A stretch of DNA of 64,000 bases from SOJA01 sp964598485. GTDB taxonomy: Archaea > Thermoproteota > Bathyarchaeia > Bathyarchaeales > Bathycorpusculaceae. The notes beneath the pieces were generated by a model. That model worked only from the letters and a program-made list of their open reading frames with translations. It made no database searches and was not told where the DNA came from. The stretch lies in NCBI GenBank assembly GCA_964598485.1, contig CAZRCD010000004.1, forward strand, positions 62,001-126,000. The letters run 5' to 3'. The translations under genes and the position numbers were made by a program. How positions within the stretch are numbered: position 1 is the first letter of the stretch; each line of letters opens with the position of its first letter. Shown in pieces: positions 7,916-16,833 of the stretch.

Positions 7916-8713
7916 GTGTCTTTTAGGAAACACGTTGAAAAAAGGCTCAGTAGAAAAGAAAAGGCTTACGAAACTGAGCGGTTGATGAAGGAGAAGCGAA
8001 GTGAAGAATACGAAGTTTTGGAAGAGGTTTTTGACCGTTCAACATTGATGGTGATTTACGACTTTTTAAATAAAGGAGTTATAGACGAGATTCATGGTGT
8101 TGTTAAGGCAGGAAAAGAATCACGCGTTTATTGGGGAAAAGACAAGCAGGGAAATGAGTTAGCAATAAAAATATACTTAACTGTTTCAGCTGAATTCCGC
8201 AAGGGCATGCTCAAATACATCGAAGGAGATCCAAGGTTCAAAGGAGTAAGACGTGACACGCGCTCGCTTGTTTTTGCATGGGCTCAGAAAGAATTCAGGA
8301 ATCTGCAGCAGGCAGTAGCTGCAAAAGTTAGGGTTCCGAAACCAATTGCTGTGAAAAAAAATGTGCTCATAATGGAGTTTATTGGGAAAAAGGGTGTTGG
8401 TGCTCCTTCTATGAAGGAGCAGTCACCAGAGAACCCTGAAAAAGCTTATAAAACTCTTTTAGCCTATTTGAGACTGCTTTACCGTAAAGCTGAGCTTGTC
8501 CACGGAGACTTAAGCGAATACAATGTCATGATTTGGAGAGGTCACCTAGTGCTGTTTGATGTTTCGCAGGCTGTTCCGCTTTCTCATCCTCTAGCAAACT
8601 CGCTTCTGCTTAGAGATTTGGAAAACATGAACAGATATTTTAGTCGGTTAGGTGTTGAAGTGGTTTCAGTTGACAAATGCTATAGGAAGGTTACAGGTCA
8701 TGGCAGAAGCTAG
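7916..8713 (+). CDS. rio1: RIO1-type serine/threonine protein kinase
   Basis: Atypical kinase/ATPase needed for late maturation of the small ribosomal subunit. Visible motifs are the RIO1 entry STLMVIYDFLNKGVIDEIHG, the flexible-loop start VVKAGKESRVYWG, the ATP lysine (LAIKIYL), the catalytic loop VHGDLSEYNVMIW and the metal-binding VLFDVSQAV. Length 265 aa is normal. The GTG start lies 24 bases after aIF1A, and the 3' end overlaps the KH gene by 14 bases, so the three are one operon. Confidence 0.95.
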   Translation: MSFRKHVEKRLSRKEKAYETERLMKEKRSEEYEVLEEVFDRSTLMVIYDFLNKGVIDEIHGVVKAGKESRVYWGKDKQGNELAIKIYLTVSAEFRKGMLKYIEGDPRFKGVRRDTRSLVFAWAQKEFRNLQQAVAAKVRVPKPIAVKKNVLIMEFIGKKGVGAPSMKEQSPENPEKAYKTLLAYLRLLYRKAELVHGDLSEYNVMIWRGHLVLFDVSQAVPLSHPLANSLLLRDLENMNRYFSRLGVEVVSVDKCYRKVTGHGRS

Positions 8714-9278
8714 CTCATTTCTTAAGATTCCAAGGGAGCGGATAGGGGTCTTGATAGGACTAAATGGAGAGATCAAAAAATACATTGAAAGGACGCTTTT
8801 GGTCAAGCTTGAAATAGAAAGTGAAACAGGCGGCGTCAAAATAGTCTTAGCTGAAAATGTTGAAGATCCATCTTTGCTTTTCAAGGCTAAAGATGTTGTG
8901 AATGCTATTGGAAGGGGTTTTTCTCCGGAACTTGCTTTCCGCTTGATCCGTGATGAAGAAGCTTTTCTGGACGTAATTGACTTGCGGGCTATTTTCGGTA
9001 AGTCTGAGTCAGATATAAGGCGTGTTAAAGGGCGGATAATAGGGATGGAGGGCAAGACTAGAAGGATAATTGAGGAGTTGACGGAAACTAACGTGTGTGT
9101 TTACGGGTATACTGTTGGCTTAATTGGAGACATTGAACAGGTTCAGGCTGCAAGAGAAGCTATTCAACTGTTGATTAGAGGAAGCCTACACAGCACGGTT
9201 TACAGGTTTCTACACAGAAAACGAAGAGAGCTTAAGAAAAGAAAGCTTGAGCTTTGGGAAAAACCAGAAGAAAAATAG
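8700..9278 (+). CDS. KH-domain RNA-binding protein (Dim2/Pno1-like)
   Basis: Archaeal homologue of eukaryotic Pno1/Dim2, which binds the 3' region of pre-16S rRNA. Two KH domains are visible: LKIPRERIGVLIGLNGEIKK near residue 10, and RRVKGRIIGMEGKTRRIIEE near 110 with the GxxG loop replaced by GMEG. ATG 8700 is the best start; AGGT precedes it and it overlaps rio1 by 14 bases. The C-terminus is Arg/Lys-rich (LHRKRRELKKRKLELW). Context with aIF1A and RIO1 supports ribosome biogenesis. Confidence 0.92.
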   Translation: MAEASSFLKIPRERIGVLIGLNGEIKKYIERTLLVKLEIESETGGVKIVLAENVEDPSLLFKAKDVVNAIGRGFSPELAFRLIRDEEAFLDVIDLRAIFGKSESDIRRVKGRIIGMEGKTRRIIEELTETNVCVYGYTVGLIGDIEQVQAAREAIQLLIRGSLHSTVYRFLHRKRRELKKRKLELWEKPEEK

Positions 9279-9530
9279 TAGGCGGGCTCTCCGCACTCAA
9301 GATCTCAATCATTTTGGTTTCAGCGGGGCCAGAGTCGTCATTGCCCACCATGCAAATTAAATGTTGGACTCGAATAAAAAGTTATAGGCAATGTAACATC
9401 TAGGCACATGAATGGAAGTTTTGTCCGATAAAGAAATTTTCGGTGTTAGGCATTTGTGTTAGCCTTTAGTGGGCTAGCTCGTACTCCAACTAATTGTAGT
9501 CTTTCAAATGCACTGAGGTTGAGTGCGTTG

Positions 9531-9584
9531 ATTACCTTATGGTAATGCTTATATATTACTCAGTGGTAATTACTTTTTGGTAAT
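9531..9584 (+). promoter_or_regulatory. Three tandem operators ATTACNNNNNGGTAAT
   Basis: Three 16-base inverted repeats sit just before the regulator gene: ATTACCTTATGGTAAT (9531-9546), ATTACTCAGTGGTAAT (9555-9570) and ATTACTTTTTGGTAAT (9569-9584). The first two flank a TATA-like CTTATATATT and the last two overlap by two bases. A dimeric winged-helix protein bound here would block TBP/TFB. The simplest reading is autoregulation of the downstream ArsR-type gene and its Hsp20 partner. Confidence 0.8.
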
Positions 9585-9599
9585 AAGAGGCGAAGCTGA

Positions 9600-10013
9600 A
9601 TGAAGTTGAAAATTCAGTTAGTGCGGGACGGAGAGATACTCTTCGAAATACCACTTTCGCCTATGGATTGGTCGCGGGAGCGTCTAAAGAACGAGTTTAA
9701 CGCTATCGAAGATGATTTTCAAAGGTTCTCCAAGATTTTTGACGCTTTAGCCCATGAAACTCGCTTGCGAATGATGAAACGGGTTATGGAGGAAGAAGAT
9801 CACACGATAAGCTTCTCAGATTTCATGCGAGACTTGGATTTGAACCCCAAGCTTGTGTGGGAGAACGCCAGAAAATTGAAGGAAGGAGGATTATTGGAGA
9901 AAGTTGGGCGAGGCAGATATCATTGTTCAGCTTTCGGAGAAAGCGGCTTCATGATGATGAGCTTCGCATTGAAACGGCTTAGAAAAGCCCTAGAAGAACT
10001 GGAAGAACTTTAG
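9600..10013 (+). CDS. ArsR-like winged-helix transcriptional regulator
   Basis: 137-residue protein with an HTH region FSKIFDALAHETRLRMMKRV, then LDLNPKLVWENARKLKEGGLLEKVGRGRYH, typical of ArsR-family winged helices. No metal-binding cysteine pair is seen. About 50 N-terminal residues precede the HTH (MKLKIQLVRDGEILFEIPLS). It is the first gene after three tandem operators and ends 17 bases before an Hsp20 gene, so it probably represses its own operon and senses stress. That role is inferred from context. Confidence 0.85.
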   Translation: MKLKIQLVRDGEILFEIPLSPMDWSRERLKNEFNAIEDDFQRFSKIFDALAHETRLRMMKRVMEEEDHTISFSDFMRDLDLNPKLVWENARKLKEGGLLEKVGRGRYHCSAFGESGFMMMSFALKRLRKALEELEEL

Positions 10014-10030
10014 GGAGGTGAAAACTCGAG

Positions 10031-10579
10031 ATGACAACATTCTTTGATATTGACGAATTTTTCGGAGACTTCGGGTTTAACGGTGATTTCATGAAAAGCA
10101 TGCTGAGAGAGTTCAATGACATTGAGAAGATGGTAAAAAGTGGAAAACTCAAAGGCAAATGGGACATCCAAAAAATTGACGAACCTGAAAGGAAGGGATT
10201 TGTCATTCAAGGACACTTTTGGTCAGCTCAACCAGTTGAGCCTTTTGAACCGTTTAAGCCTTGGAGAAGACGACCGATGCCGAAGAGACCTTTTGAAGTT
10301 CCAGAGAAAGCTTTGAAGGAGATCCGTGAACCCTTAACTGATATTTTCGAGGAAGATAAGACAGTGAAAATCTACGTTGAGTTGCCAGGTGAAGAAGAAG
10401 ATGACATACAGCTAAACGTTACAGAGGGTAAAGTTGAGGTCAAGGCTAAGAAGTTTCACAAGATGATAGAGGTGCCAACAAGCAACGTTGACATCGAAAA
10501 AGCATCATCGAAATACAAGAACGGAGTGCTAGAGATTACAATTCCAAAGAAAGACAAGTCTCCTGTAAAAATTGACTAA
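10031..10579 (+). CDS. Hsp20/alpha-crystallin small heat shock protein
   Basis: ATP-independent chaperone. The alpha-crystallin domain covers about residues 95-182: REPLTDIFEEDKTVKIYVEL, PGEEEDDIQLNVTEGKVEVK and the closing YKNGVLEITIPKK, where the G-x-L motif is clear. The N-terminal 90 residues are unusual, with a Phe/Asp-rich opening and a Pro-rich PVEPFEPFKPWRRRP stretch. AGGGAGGT lies 12-17 bases upstream of the ATG. It is co-transcribed with the regulator before it. Confidence 0.88.
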   Translation: MTTFFDIDEFFGDFGFNGDFMKSMLREFNDIEKMVKSGKLKGKWDIQKIDEPERKGFVIQGHFWSAQPVEPFEPFKPWRRRPMPKRPFEVPEKALKEIREPLTDIFEEDKTVKIYVELPGEEEDDIQLNVTEGKVEVKAKKFHKMIEVPTSNVDIEKASSKYKNGVLEITIPKKDKSPVKID

Positions 10580-10811
10580 CCAACCGAACAGCACGCGACT
10601 AGCGTTCTCTGGCGGGCTACATATTTCTATACAATACGTTAACAACATACCACCATCATTTTTGCACCAAATGCTAATGCGCACCAAGGGTTAGTTTGCT
10701 CTGTCCTAATCTGCGAATTTTCGGCGCAAACAAAAATATAGCCCCCTATAATTTTCAACATAGAAATCTTTAGTGTAATTTGACTATCGGCCTTGATGAT
10801 ATTGTTAAGTT

Positions 10812-10833
10812 TGAAATAACCTCTATAATAATT
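10812..10833 (+). promoter_or_regulatory. Shared promoter word (TGAAATAACC...TATAATAATT)
   Basis: A 22-base stretch here is identical to one at 21970-21991 upstream of lonB. It contains an A/G-rich BRE-like part (GAAATAACC) and a TATA-like part (CTATAATAATT). The zinc-ribbon ATG is 33 bases downstream. Likely a core promoter shared by two co-regulated genes. Confidence 0.6.
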
Positions 10834-10866
10834 CTTAACCATATTTCTCTTGTTTAGGTGTTGAAG

Positions 10867-11073
10867 ATGGTTAACTGTCCAAAATGCGGAGACCCATTAG
10901 TAAAAAGAATTAAATCTAAATATTTCTGTGAAAACGAAAGTTGCCCCGTCATATTTGTGCAATGTCCCCATGAACCCGCTAGAATGAGAGTAGCCTTCAC
11001 AGCATCAGCAAGAGAACGAACTATTGGGAAAATCGAAGAGACTGTTGCAGAAAGCAGAAGTCATGTTTTTTGA
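10867..11073 (+). CDS. Zinc-ribbon small protein
   Basis: 68-residue protein with an N-terminal rubredoxin-like ribbon: VNCPKCGDPLVKRIKSKYFC then ENESCPVIFVQCPHEP. The first pair is CPKC; the second pair is C-x5-C, so four or five cysteines could bind zinc. The rest is a polar helix. ATG 10867 has AGGTG six bases upstream; GTG 10858 is an alternative. It has the same promoter word as lonB and follows the Hsp20 gene, suggesting a stress-related role (inference). Confidence 0.65.
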   Translation: MVNCPKCGDPLVKRIKSKYFCENESCPVIFVQCPHEPARMRVAFTASARERTIGKIEETVAESRSHVF

Positions 11074-11283
11074 ACAGATAGAGCATAACCTCTAAAACAT
11101 TTGAAATACCATACAATCAACTTGTCAACGGTCAACTAAGCCAATAGCGTGCTTTGGTGTTTCTTATTTTTCTGATTTTTTCTTGTCACGGTGAAAGAAG
11201 CCTTTGAGTAGGCGTGGAACCTCTGTCGCTATAACGAAAAAGAAATCCTAAAGTCCTAGAGAATTGTATATGTGTTGAATATT

Positions 11284-12270
11284 ATGCTGAAACATATCAA
11301 CCTAGTTCCCTTGGCTGCTGAAAGCCTCGGTGTAAGATCAATGTGCACCTACGTTCAAACCCCAGACCTGAAGATACTTTTGGATGCCGGAGTTTCTCTT
11401 GGTCCAAGTCGTTTCGGTTTACCTCCTCACCCAGAAGAATTCAAAGCCATAGACCTTTGTCGCAGAAAAATTGCAGAAGCCACTGAAAAAGCCGAAATTG
11501 TAACATTAAGCCACTATCATTTCGACCATCACACGCCTTCTTATGAAGATTGGTTATGCAATTGGACAGAAGCAACAGAAACTGCGAGACAAGTTTACGA
11601 CGGAAAAACGGTCTTGATTAAAAATCCGAGAGAAAAAATCAACTTTAGCCAAAGGCGAAGAGGATGGATGTTTCAGAAGACGGGTTGGGAGTTTGCGAAA
11701 GAACTTGAAGTTGCAGATGGAAAATCCTTCACTTTCGGAACGTCCACAAAAGTTAGATTTTCAGAACCAGTCTTCCATGGATCAGAAAACTCCATCTTGG
11801 GCTGGGTTTTAATGACAACTATTCAATATCAAGACGAGAAATTTTTGTTCGCACCTGACGTTCAAGGTCCTATATGTTTTTATACACTTGAACTGATCCT
11901 AAAGGAAAAACCGCAAATAATAATGATAGGTGGTCCACCGCTTTATTTAGCTGGATTCAGAGTTAAAGAAGAAGAAATCCAAAAAGGATTAAAAAATCTG
12001 GGAAAAATTGTTGAAACTATGCCTCTCACAATTTTAGAGCATCACATTTTGAGAGACAAGGATTGGCGAGAAAAAACAAAAAACGTCTTCGAGAAAGCAC
12101 ATAAACGCGGACACAAAGTTTTGACGGCAGCTGAATTCTTAGGAGAAAAAAACGTTTTCTTAGAAGCTGTGAGAAAAGGACTGTTTATTGAGAAACCGCC
12201 GTCAACTGAGTTTCAAAAATGGATGCGAAAAGACAGAACGACGAAAAGGCATGTTAAACCTCCGATCTAG
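11284..12270 (+). CDS. UPF0282-type metallo-beta-lactamase fold hydrolase
   Basis: About 329 aa. The metal-binding motif is HYHFDHH (TLSHYHFDHHTPSYEDW) near residue 80, with further ligands likely at VFHGSE and FAPDVQGP. The opening LVPLAAESLGVRSMCTYVQT and LLDAGVSLGPSRFGLPPHP are characteristic of UPF0282, an archaeal family of unknown substrate. I used ATG 11284; GTG 11272 is also in frame and no ribosome site decides it. Its stop overlaps the convergent TudS-like gene by four bases. Confidence 0.88.
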   Translation: MLKHINLVPLAAESLGVRSMCTYVQTPDLKILLDAGVSLGPSRFGLPPHPEEFKAIDLCRRKIAEATEKAEIVTLSHYHFDHHTPSYEDWLCNWTEATETARQVYDGKTVLIKNPREKINFSQRRRGWMFQKTGWEFAKELEVADGKSFTFGTSTKVRFSEPVFHGSENSILGWVLMTTIQYQDEKFLFAPDVQGPICFYTLELILKEKPQIIMIGGPPLYLAGFRVKEEEIQKGLKNLGKIVETMPLTILEHHILRDKDWREKTKNVFEKAHKRGHKVLTAAEFLGEKNVFLEAVRKGLFIEKPPSTEFQKWMRKDRTTKRHVKPPI

Positions 12271-12809
12271 TCCTTGAGTAGTTTTTCTATGTTAGCCAAA
12301 TCTTCTGACAACCATTCATATCGTATTCCATAAAATGGTATTGAACTTTCTCTTTCTTTCAACGCGAAACGCAGTTCCTCTATTAGAATGCCAGAGTCCT
12401 TGACTTTCCCATTCTTTGACAGGTTTTTGCAAGGTTTCCCCTTTGAAGTTTCGCTCACACCGCAGCTTGGGCTTCCATCAACACCTATGACTATTTCCGT
12501 GCTTATTCCGCATTTTGCATAATCTTGTATTTGATCGACAATTTCATCAGCGATTTTTCTGCAATGACTCCTAAACATGATAGTGTCATATTGATCTTTA
12601 GTTTGAGGCTTTCTTAACACGCCAGCATAAGTTAGTTCGGGACACGGCATTTGGAGGATGCCTATCTTTTTACGCCAAAAAAATTCTACAATTTCAGTTA
12701 TCATACTTGATCTTTCTGCTAAGCCTAAAACACGAGAATTCTGATTTAGGATGCAGTGAGCAACTATGGCTATTCTTCCACTTCTCTTATCCTTAAACAA
12801 TTTTTTCAC
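12267..12809 (-). CDS. TudS/DUF523-related putative desulfidase
   Basis: 180 aa. Conserved cysteine motifs are CILNQNSRV near residue 19, MPCPELTYAG near 53 and GVDGSPSCGVSE near 110; these match the DUF523/TudS group, where Cys residues hold an Fe-S cluster used in desulfuration of thiouracil. This version resembles the CD3072-like subfamily (opening with CxLNQN rather than CLLG). Substrate unknown. It lies eight bases after the chelatase stop codon and may be co-transcribed with it. Confidence 0.75.
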   Translation of the reverse strand: MKKLFKDKRSGRIAIVAHCILNQNSRVLGLAERSSMITEIVEFFWRKKIGILQMPCPELTYAGVLRKPQTKDQYDTIMFRSHCRKIADEIVDQIQDYAKCGISTEIVIGVDGSPSCGVSETSKGKPCKNLSKNGKVKDSGILIEELRFALKERESSIPFYGIRYEWLSEDLANIEKLLKD

Positions 12810-12816
12810 GTCATCT

Positions 12817-15240
12817 TCAGAAGTCTCTTGTAATTATTGTATAGCTTGACAATTTTTCATGAACTATATCTCTCTGATCTTCCCTAATCCGCTCAATCAT
12901 GTTTTCAACCATCTCAGCTCTTTTTGTCAATATACCAATAGAGTGGTGGCTTCCATTCGTAATTGAAGCCATGACCTCCGTGACAGTGCGACCGTATGTT
13001 TCGCGACCGTACATGTGAGGATTTATGTTTACAACAATTGTATGTATTCTCTCACGCTTAATCATTTTAGAAGCGGACATTACATCCTTCACTGTCATGT
13101 CTTCATATTCTCTAACAATCACCCGAACCTCTTCTATTTGCCGAACCTCACCAGTCTCAAGGCTTCTCTTCAAGGGAACATTCGCACTCCCGTCAGTTAT
13201 TATGACCATAACTGGCACGGTTGAAGGGTTTCTCCTTTTTGCCTCCTTCAAAACTTCTCGCGCCTTCAGCATTCCAGCGGCAAGAGGAGTGAAACCACTT
13301 ACATGTAGATTTACGAGTTTGTTAGCTACAACTCTCAGGTTTGTTATCGGATGTTGAACGACAACAGCCCCTAGATTCTTTAGAGCTACTATTCCGACGC
13401 GATCTCTACATCTGTATGCGTCGCTATGGAGCTTAAGCAACACTTCTTTCACAGCCTCTAGATTGAAAAGCATAGAACCACTTAGATCAATCACAAAAAT
13501 CATTGTCAAAGGAGCCTTGTATGCCCTTAACTTTTCACGCACATCCTCGAGACAAAATTTTAACGCTGTCTCTAAGGGTTTTTCACGGTATTTCTGTTTT
13601 CTAGCTGCTTCTCGGATAGTTGCTGGGATGTGAATGTCAGCGGGTTTTCCATGTGGAAACTTCCATCCGTAAGGTTTACCCTTATGGAGAGCCGTTATTG
13701 CCTGAGCGTGTCTGCCAGCATAAACACTCCGTTTCCTAGTTTTGATTTTTCCCATTTTTAGAAAAAATTTTGACGGAGAAACAATTCCCTTTTCTAAACT
13801 GCCAAAAATTGGAAAGCCTTGAGAAACTTTCAGCGATCCAGCAGCGTCACTGACTGTGGGAATTCCCTTTAACTTGCCTTTTTTGCTTTTAACCCTTTCT
13901 TGATAAGTTTCTCCACGAAGCTTTTTTGAGCCTATTTGGAGGCTATCAGTTGAAGGGGCGTTTTTTGGTGTTCTTTTCAACTTCTTTCCAATTCCGAAAA
14001 GGACGCCACCAAGCAACCGGTTGATTAGGAACATCAATCTAAGCTGTTGTTTTCGGAGTTTTTTCATAAGATTCTTTTTTTTTGCTTTTTCTTCCTCCTC
14101 TTTTGAAGCGTCTTTCTTAGCCCAGAAAATGGCCTTTCCTTTTAGGAATCCCCTTTTTTTCATTTCCTTCTTTGTTATTTCTCCCGTTTTTTCGAATTGA
14201 AAAACTTTTTTCACTGTTGTTCTGAAAGCTTCTATTATTTCCTGCGGCGTTGCTGGTTCAAGGAATCCCCCCTCCCTCGTTCTGTGGCTTAATGCAAGTT
14301 CAGCCGCGACCAAAACGTCGTCTAATTCTACTTCTTTTCTGTTTTCAAATGCTGCTAACGTTGAGGCTGCTTTTGCAATGATTATGTCTGGGCGTAAGCC
14401 GTCAACCTTCAAGTTTGAACATGTTTTGCAGATGGCTTCGAGGAGATTTTCTGGAATAATAACATTTTCTAACAGTTTTCTTGCTAGAGCTATCCTTTTA
14501 CGCAACTCATCTTGTGAAGTCTTGCTTTTTTTATAGAATTTTTCAGGGTTCCCCTCGAACTCCATGTTTCTCCTAACTACTTCCATCCGGTCCTTAACAG
14601 AGTCTATTCTCTCAACAGTGACTGATAACGGAAAACGGTCAAGAAGCTGCGGTCTTAATTCCCCTTCTTCCGGGTTCATTGTTCCAATAAATATGAAGCG
14701 GGAAGGATGATTTACGGATATTCCTTCTCTTTCAACGATGTTCCATCCCATGGCTGCAGCGTCTAGCAAATCGTCTGCAATGTGATCTGCCAAAAGATTG
14801 ACTTCATCTACGTAGAGAATGTTTTGGTTTGCCTCAGCTAGAATTCCCGGTTCCAGCGCTTCTATTCCCTGTTTTATCGCTTTTTCTACATCAAGACTTC
14901 CAACGACTCTATCTTCTGTTGCGCCAAGGGGTAAGTCAACAACAACCATTTCTCTCTCTTCTACTGGTAGCTTTTCCACTTTTTTGTAGGTTTCACTGCA
15001 TTTGGGACACATGTTAGATGGGTCGTGAGGGTTACAGTTGAACGGACAATTTTCAACAACTTCTATTTTTGGAAGAATGTCAGCCAAGGCGCGGACAATC
15101 GTGCTTTTCCCTGAACCCTTCGGTCCCTTTATTAGCAAACCGCCAATTTTCGGATTAATTGCATTGATCAAAATGGCTAGTTTAAGCTTGTCTAAGCCTA
15201 CAATTGCAGAGAAAGGAAAAACCAGCCTTTTCCTTTGCAT
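12817..15240 (-). CDS. Fused ChlI-ChlD-type chelatase (AAA+ plus VWA)
   Basis: 807 residues. The N-terminal half is a magnesium/cobalt-chelatase I-type AAA+ ATPase: Walker A GPKGSGKST (39-47), Walker B ILYVDEVNLL (141-150) and GTMNPEEGELRPQLLDRF. A four-cysteine insertion (C65, C69, C78, C81) could bind zinc. A Lys-rich linker joins a C-terminal VWA domain whose MIDAS motif is FVIDLSGSM near residue 583. Chelatase I and D subunits drive metal insertion into tetrapyrroles with a large H/CobN subunit, which is not in this window. Cobamide or another metal cofactor is the likely target; MoxR/VWA-type remodelling is an alternative. Confidence 0.85.
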   Translation of the reverse strand: MQRKRLVFPFSAIVGLDKLKLAILINAINPKIGGLLIKGPKGSGKSTIVRALADILPKIEVVENCPFNCNPHDPSNMCPKCSETYKKVEKLPVEEREMVVVDLPLGATEDRVVGSLDVEKAIKQGIEALEPGILAEANQNILYVDEVNLLADHIADDLLDAAAMGWNIVEREGISVNHPSRFIFIGTMNPEEGELRPQLLDRFPLSVTVERIDSVKDRMEVVRRNMEFEGNPEKFYKKSKTSQDELRKRIALARKLLENVIIPENLLEAICKTCSNLKVDGLRPDIIIAKAASTLAAFENRKEVELDDVLVAAELALSHRTREGGFLEPATPQEIIEAFRTTVKKVFQFEKTGEITKKEMKKRGFLKGKAIFWAKKDASKEEEEKAKKKNLMKKLRKQQLRLMFLINRLLGGVLFGIGKKLKRTPKNAPSTDSLQIGSKKLRGETYQERVKSKKGKLKGIPTVSDAAGSLKVSQGFPIFGSLEKGIVSPSKFFLKMGKIKTRKRSVYAGRHAQAITALHKGKPYGWKFPHGKPADIHIPATIREAARKQKYREKPLETALKFCLEDVREKLRAYKAPLTMIFVIDLSGSMLFNLEAVKEVLLKLHSDAYRCRDRVGIVALKNLGAVVVQHPITNLRVVANKLVNLHVSGFTPLAAGMLKAREVLKEAKRRNPSTVPVMVIITDGSANVPLKRSLETGEVRQIEEVRVIVREYEDMTVKDVMSASKMIKRERIHTIVVNINPHMYGRETYGRTVTEVMASITNGSHHSIGILTKRAEMVENMIERIREDQRDIVHEKLSSYTIITRDF

Positions 15241-15309
15241 TATGTTATTAACCTTCTATTCTAGTAAAAAGCAAGTTTCAACCTATTAGTTTTTAGTTGA
15301 CTACGTGAG

Positions 15310-15383
15310 GGCCGAGGCCGGGATTTGAACCCGGGCGCCGGGCTCCACAGGCCTGTAGGCTACCATGCTACCTCACCTCGGCC
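15310..15383 (-). tRNA. tRNA-His (GTG anticodon)
   Basis: On the minus strand the sequence folds as a cloverleaf: acceptor GCCGAGG/CCTCGGC, T arm CCGGG-TTCAAAT-CCCGG, and anticodon loop CTGTGGA with anticodon GTG. A genomic G precedes position 1 and C follows position 72, giving the G-1:C73 pair that identifies histidine tRNA. The anticodon stem has one A-C mismatch (27-31 CAGGC against GCCCG). No intron. It lies downstream of nothing obvious on its strand; the chelatase gene starts about 70 bases further along. Confidence 0.93.
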
Positions 15384-16110
15384 ACTTTTTCACTGATTTC
15401 AACTACTTTTTCAGAGATGTCTGTTGATGCTTATTTACGTTTTCTGAAGAGTTTGGCATCTTCCATTTCGCATACTTATTCGACCTCAGTTTTGACTAGG
15501 CTGTTTGCCTCGTCAACTGTTTCAACCATTTTGCGGATGCGAGACTTGTGCTTCCATTACTGCTTCTCTCGTTAAATTTACGAGCCTTCTTATTTTCCTA
15601 AAAGCCAAACATGCAACAGTTTTGAGAAAACTCGAACTTAACCGAACCTTATAAAACCATAAGAACTGGAAAACATGACGAGATTTCTCATATGTTAAAA
15701 CCGAAAAGTTAGGTAGCAAACGTGCATCCAGAAAAAGAGAGACTTGAACAATGTTTTTTGATCGCTTCTCTTTGGTGCTATTACGGCTCTTTTCACGAGT
15801 TACATTGTCCTATTTCACGAACTATGTAGCTGTTTTCCAACCGGAAGCAATCCGAAAACAACAATTTTGACAACAAAACCTAAAATTCGAGGGATCCTAG
15901 ACTGGAAAAAAGCTTGAAGCTTTTAAATTTATTCACAAGAATGGTCGCATAAATGTAAGGAAAAGCCGAAGAGCTTCCGCCTAGATGTATTCATGTGAAC
16001 TCTTCTAGAATGGACGATGGTAGTTGAGAAGCTCTACAATAATCAGCCTTAACGCGTGAGATGAACAAGTTTTTATCTTTGCACGTATGTTGTGAAAAGG
16101 GCGGATTAAG
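15384..16110. other. Gene-poor gap
   Basis: No supported gene. Short frames occur, including a TM-like frame around 15770-15915 (GAITALFTSYIVLFHELC) that lacks a start codon, so it may be a remnant. No repeat or strong hairpin was noticed. Confidence 0.5.
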
Positions 16111-16530
16111 GTGAAGCAGCCTGAAAAGGCGTTGGTTGGAGCGCGCGGTGGCTACTGTGGAGGCTGTACTGATTATCTGGCGTACATCAACAATGATGAG
16201 AAACTGAAGAGGAAACTTGCTGAAGAATTTTCCAAGCAATTTGACATGGACATTAGACCTGAAGACATTGGATGTTTTGGGTGTCACGGTTCAATACACA
16301 AACCTTGGTGTGCAAGCTGTTCTATCCGACAATGCACTGAAGAAAAGGGGATTCTAACCTGTACATTTTGTGACGAATTTCCATGTGAGAAATTGGAAAA
16401 ATATTATGAGAAGGATAAATGTGGGGATAAATTCAGAGCGCACATGCTTAGGCAAAAAGAGATAGGGTTGGAAAGGTGGTTGGAAGAGATGAAGCAAAAA
16501 ATCAGATTACAAGAGCTTAGTGACTGCTGA
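16111..16530 (+). CDS. DUF3795 cysteine-rich protein
   Basis: 139 residues with the DUF3795 layout: YCGGCTDYLAY, CFGCHGSIHKPWCASCSIRQC, then CTFCDEFPCEKLEKYY and the closing helix EIGLERWLEEMKQK. About eleven cysteines in paired motifs suggest zinc or Fe-S binding. Function unknown. It starts at GTG after an AAGGT-like site. A short relative of the C-terminal half occurs at 40580. Confidence 0.85.
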   Translation: MKQPEKALVGARGGYCGGCTDYLAYINNDEKLKRKLAEEFSKQFDMDIRPEDIGCFGCHGSIHKPWCASCSIRQCTEEKGILTCTFCDEFPCEKLEKYYEKDKCGDKFRAHMLRQKEIGLERWLEEMKQKIRLQELSDC

Positions 16531-16624
16531 AACTGCAGAGGAAACGGAAATAAACCTCAGGGGTATGTAACTCGGAATCGCATGTCTAATACTTGAATTA
16601 TGACTGTTGTTGATAAGCAATATT

Positions 16625-16663
16625 AAAATAATCAGTTACGTATAGCCTTTAAGGCGGAAAGAG
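16625..16663 (+). promoter_or_regulatory. Promoter of SPFH operon (duplicated element, copy 1)
   Basis: AATAATCAGTTACG followed by TATAGCCTTTAAGG and GGAAAGAG. The same order of words occurs at 18488-18526, and the resemblance extends about 25 bases upstream (GTTGTT.AT...). A duplicated upstream region that drives two neighbouring transcripts. Confidence 0.5.
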
Positions 16664-16689
16664 AACAAGTCGATAGGAGGGAGGTTGAA

Positions 16690-16821
16690 ATGAAAATAAC
16701 TGAAAAGCCTTTACATGGTTGTCCAGTGTCGCCAGGAACCTATTACATCTACTGCATAGCCTATGGAAAAGTCGCTAAACCGTTCAACCTCACCGTAGCC
16801 TCCATTCCATGGACAAAATAA
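16690..16821 (+). CDS. Small protein leading the SPFH operon, 43 aa
   Basis: ATG start with a strong GGGAGGT site. It encodes a 43-residue peptide beginning MKITEKPLHGCPVSPGTYYI and ending LTVASIPWTK, with two cysteines and a hydrophobic middle. No recognised family. It is 12 bases upstream of the SPFH gene, and its promoter has a relative at 18.5 kb. The strong ribosome site supports a real gene. Confidence 0.5.
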   Translation: MKITEKPLHGCPVSPGTYYIYCIAYGKVAKPFNLTVASIPWTK

Positions 16822-16833
16822 AAAGGGGAAAAG

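Noticed and set aside
15522..15719. 65-codon minus frame downstream of tRNA-His
   Set aside because: No start context and no protein-like pattern.
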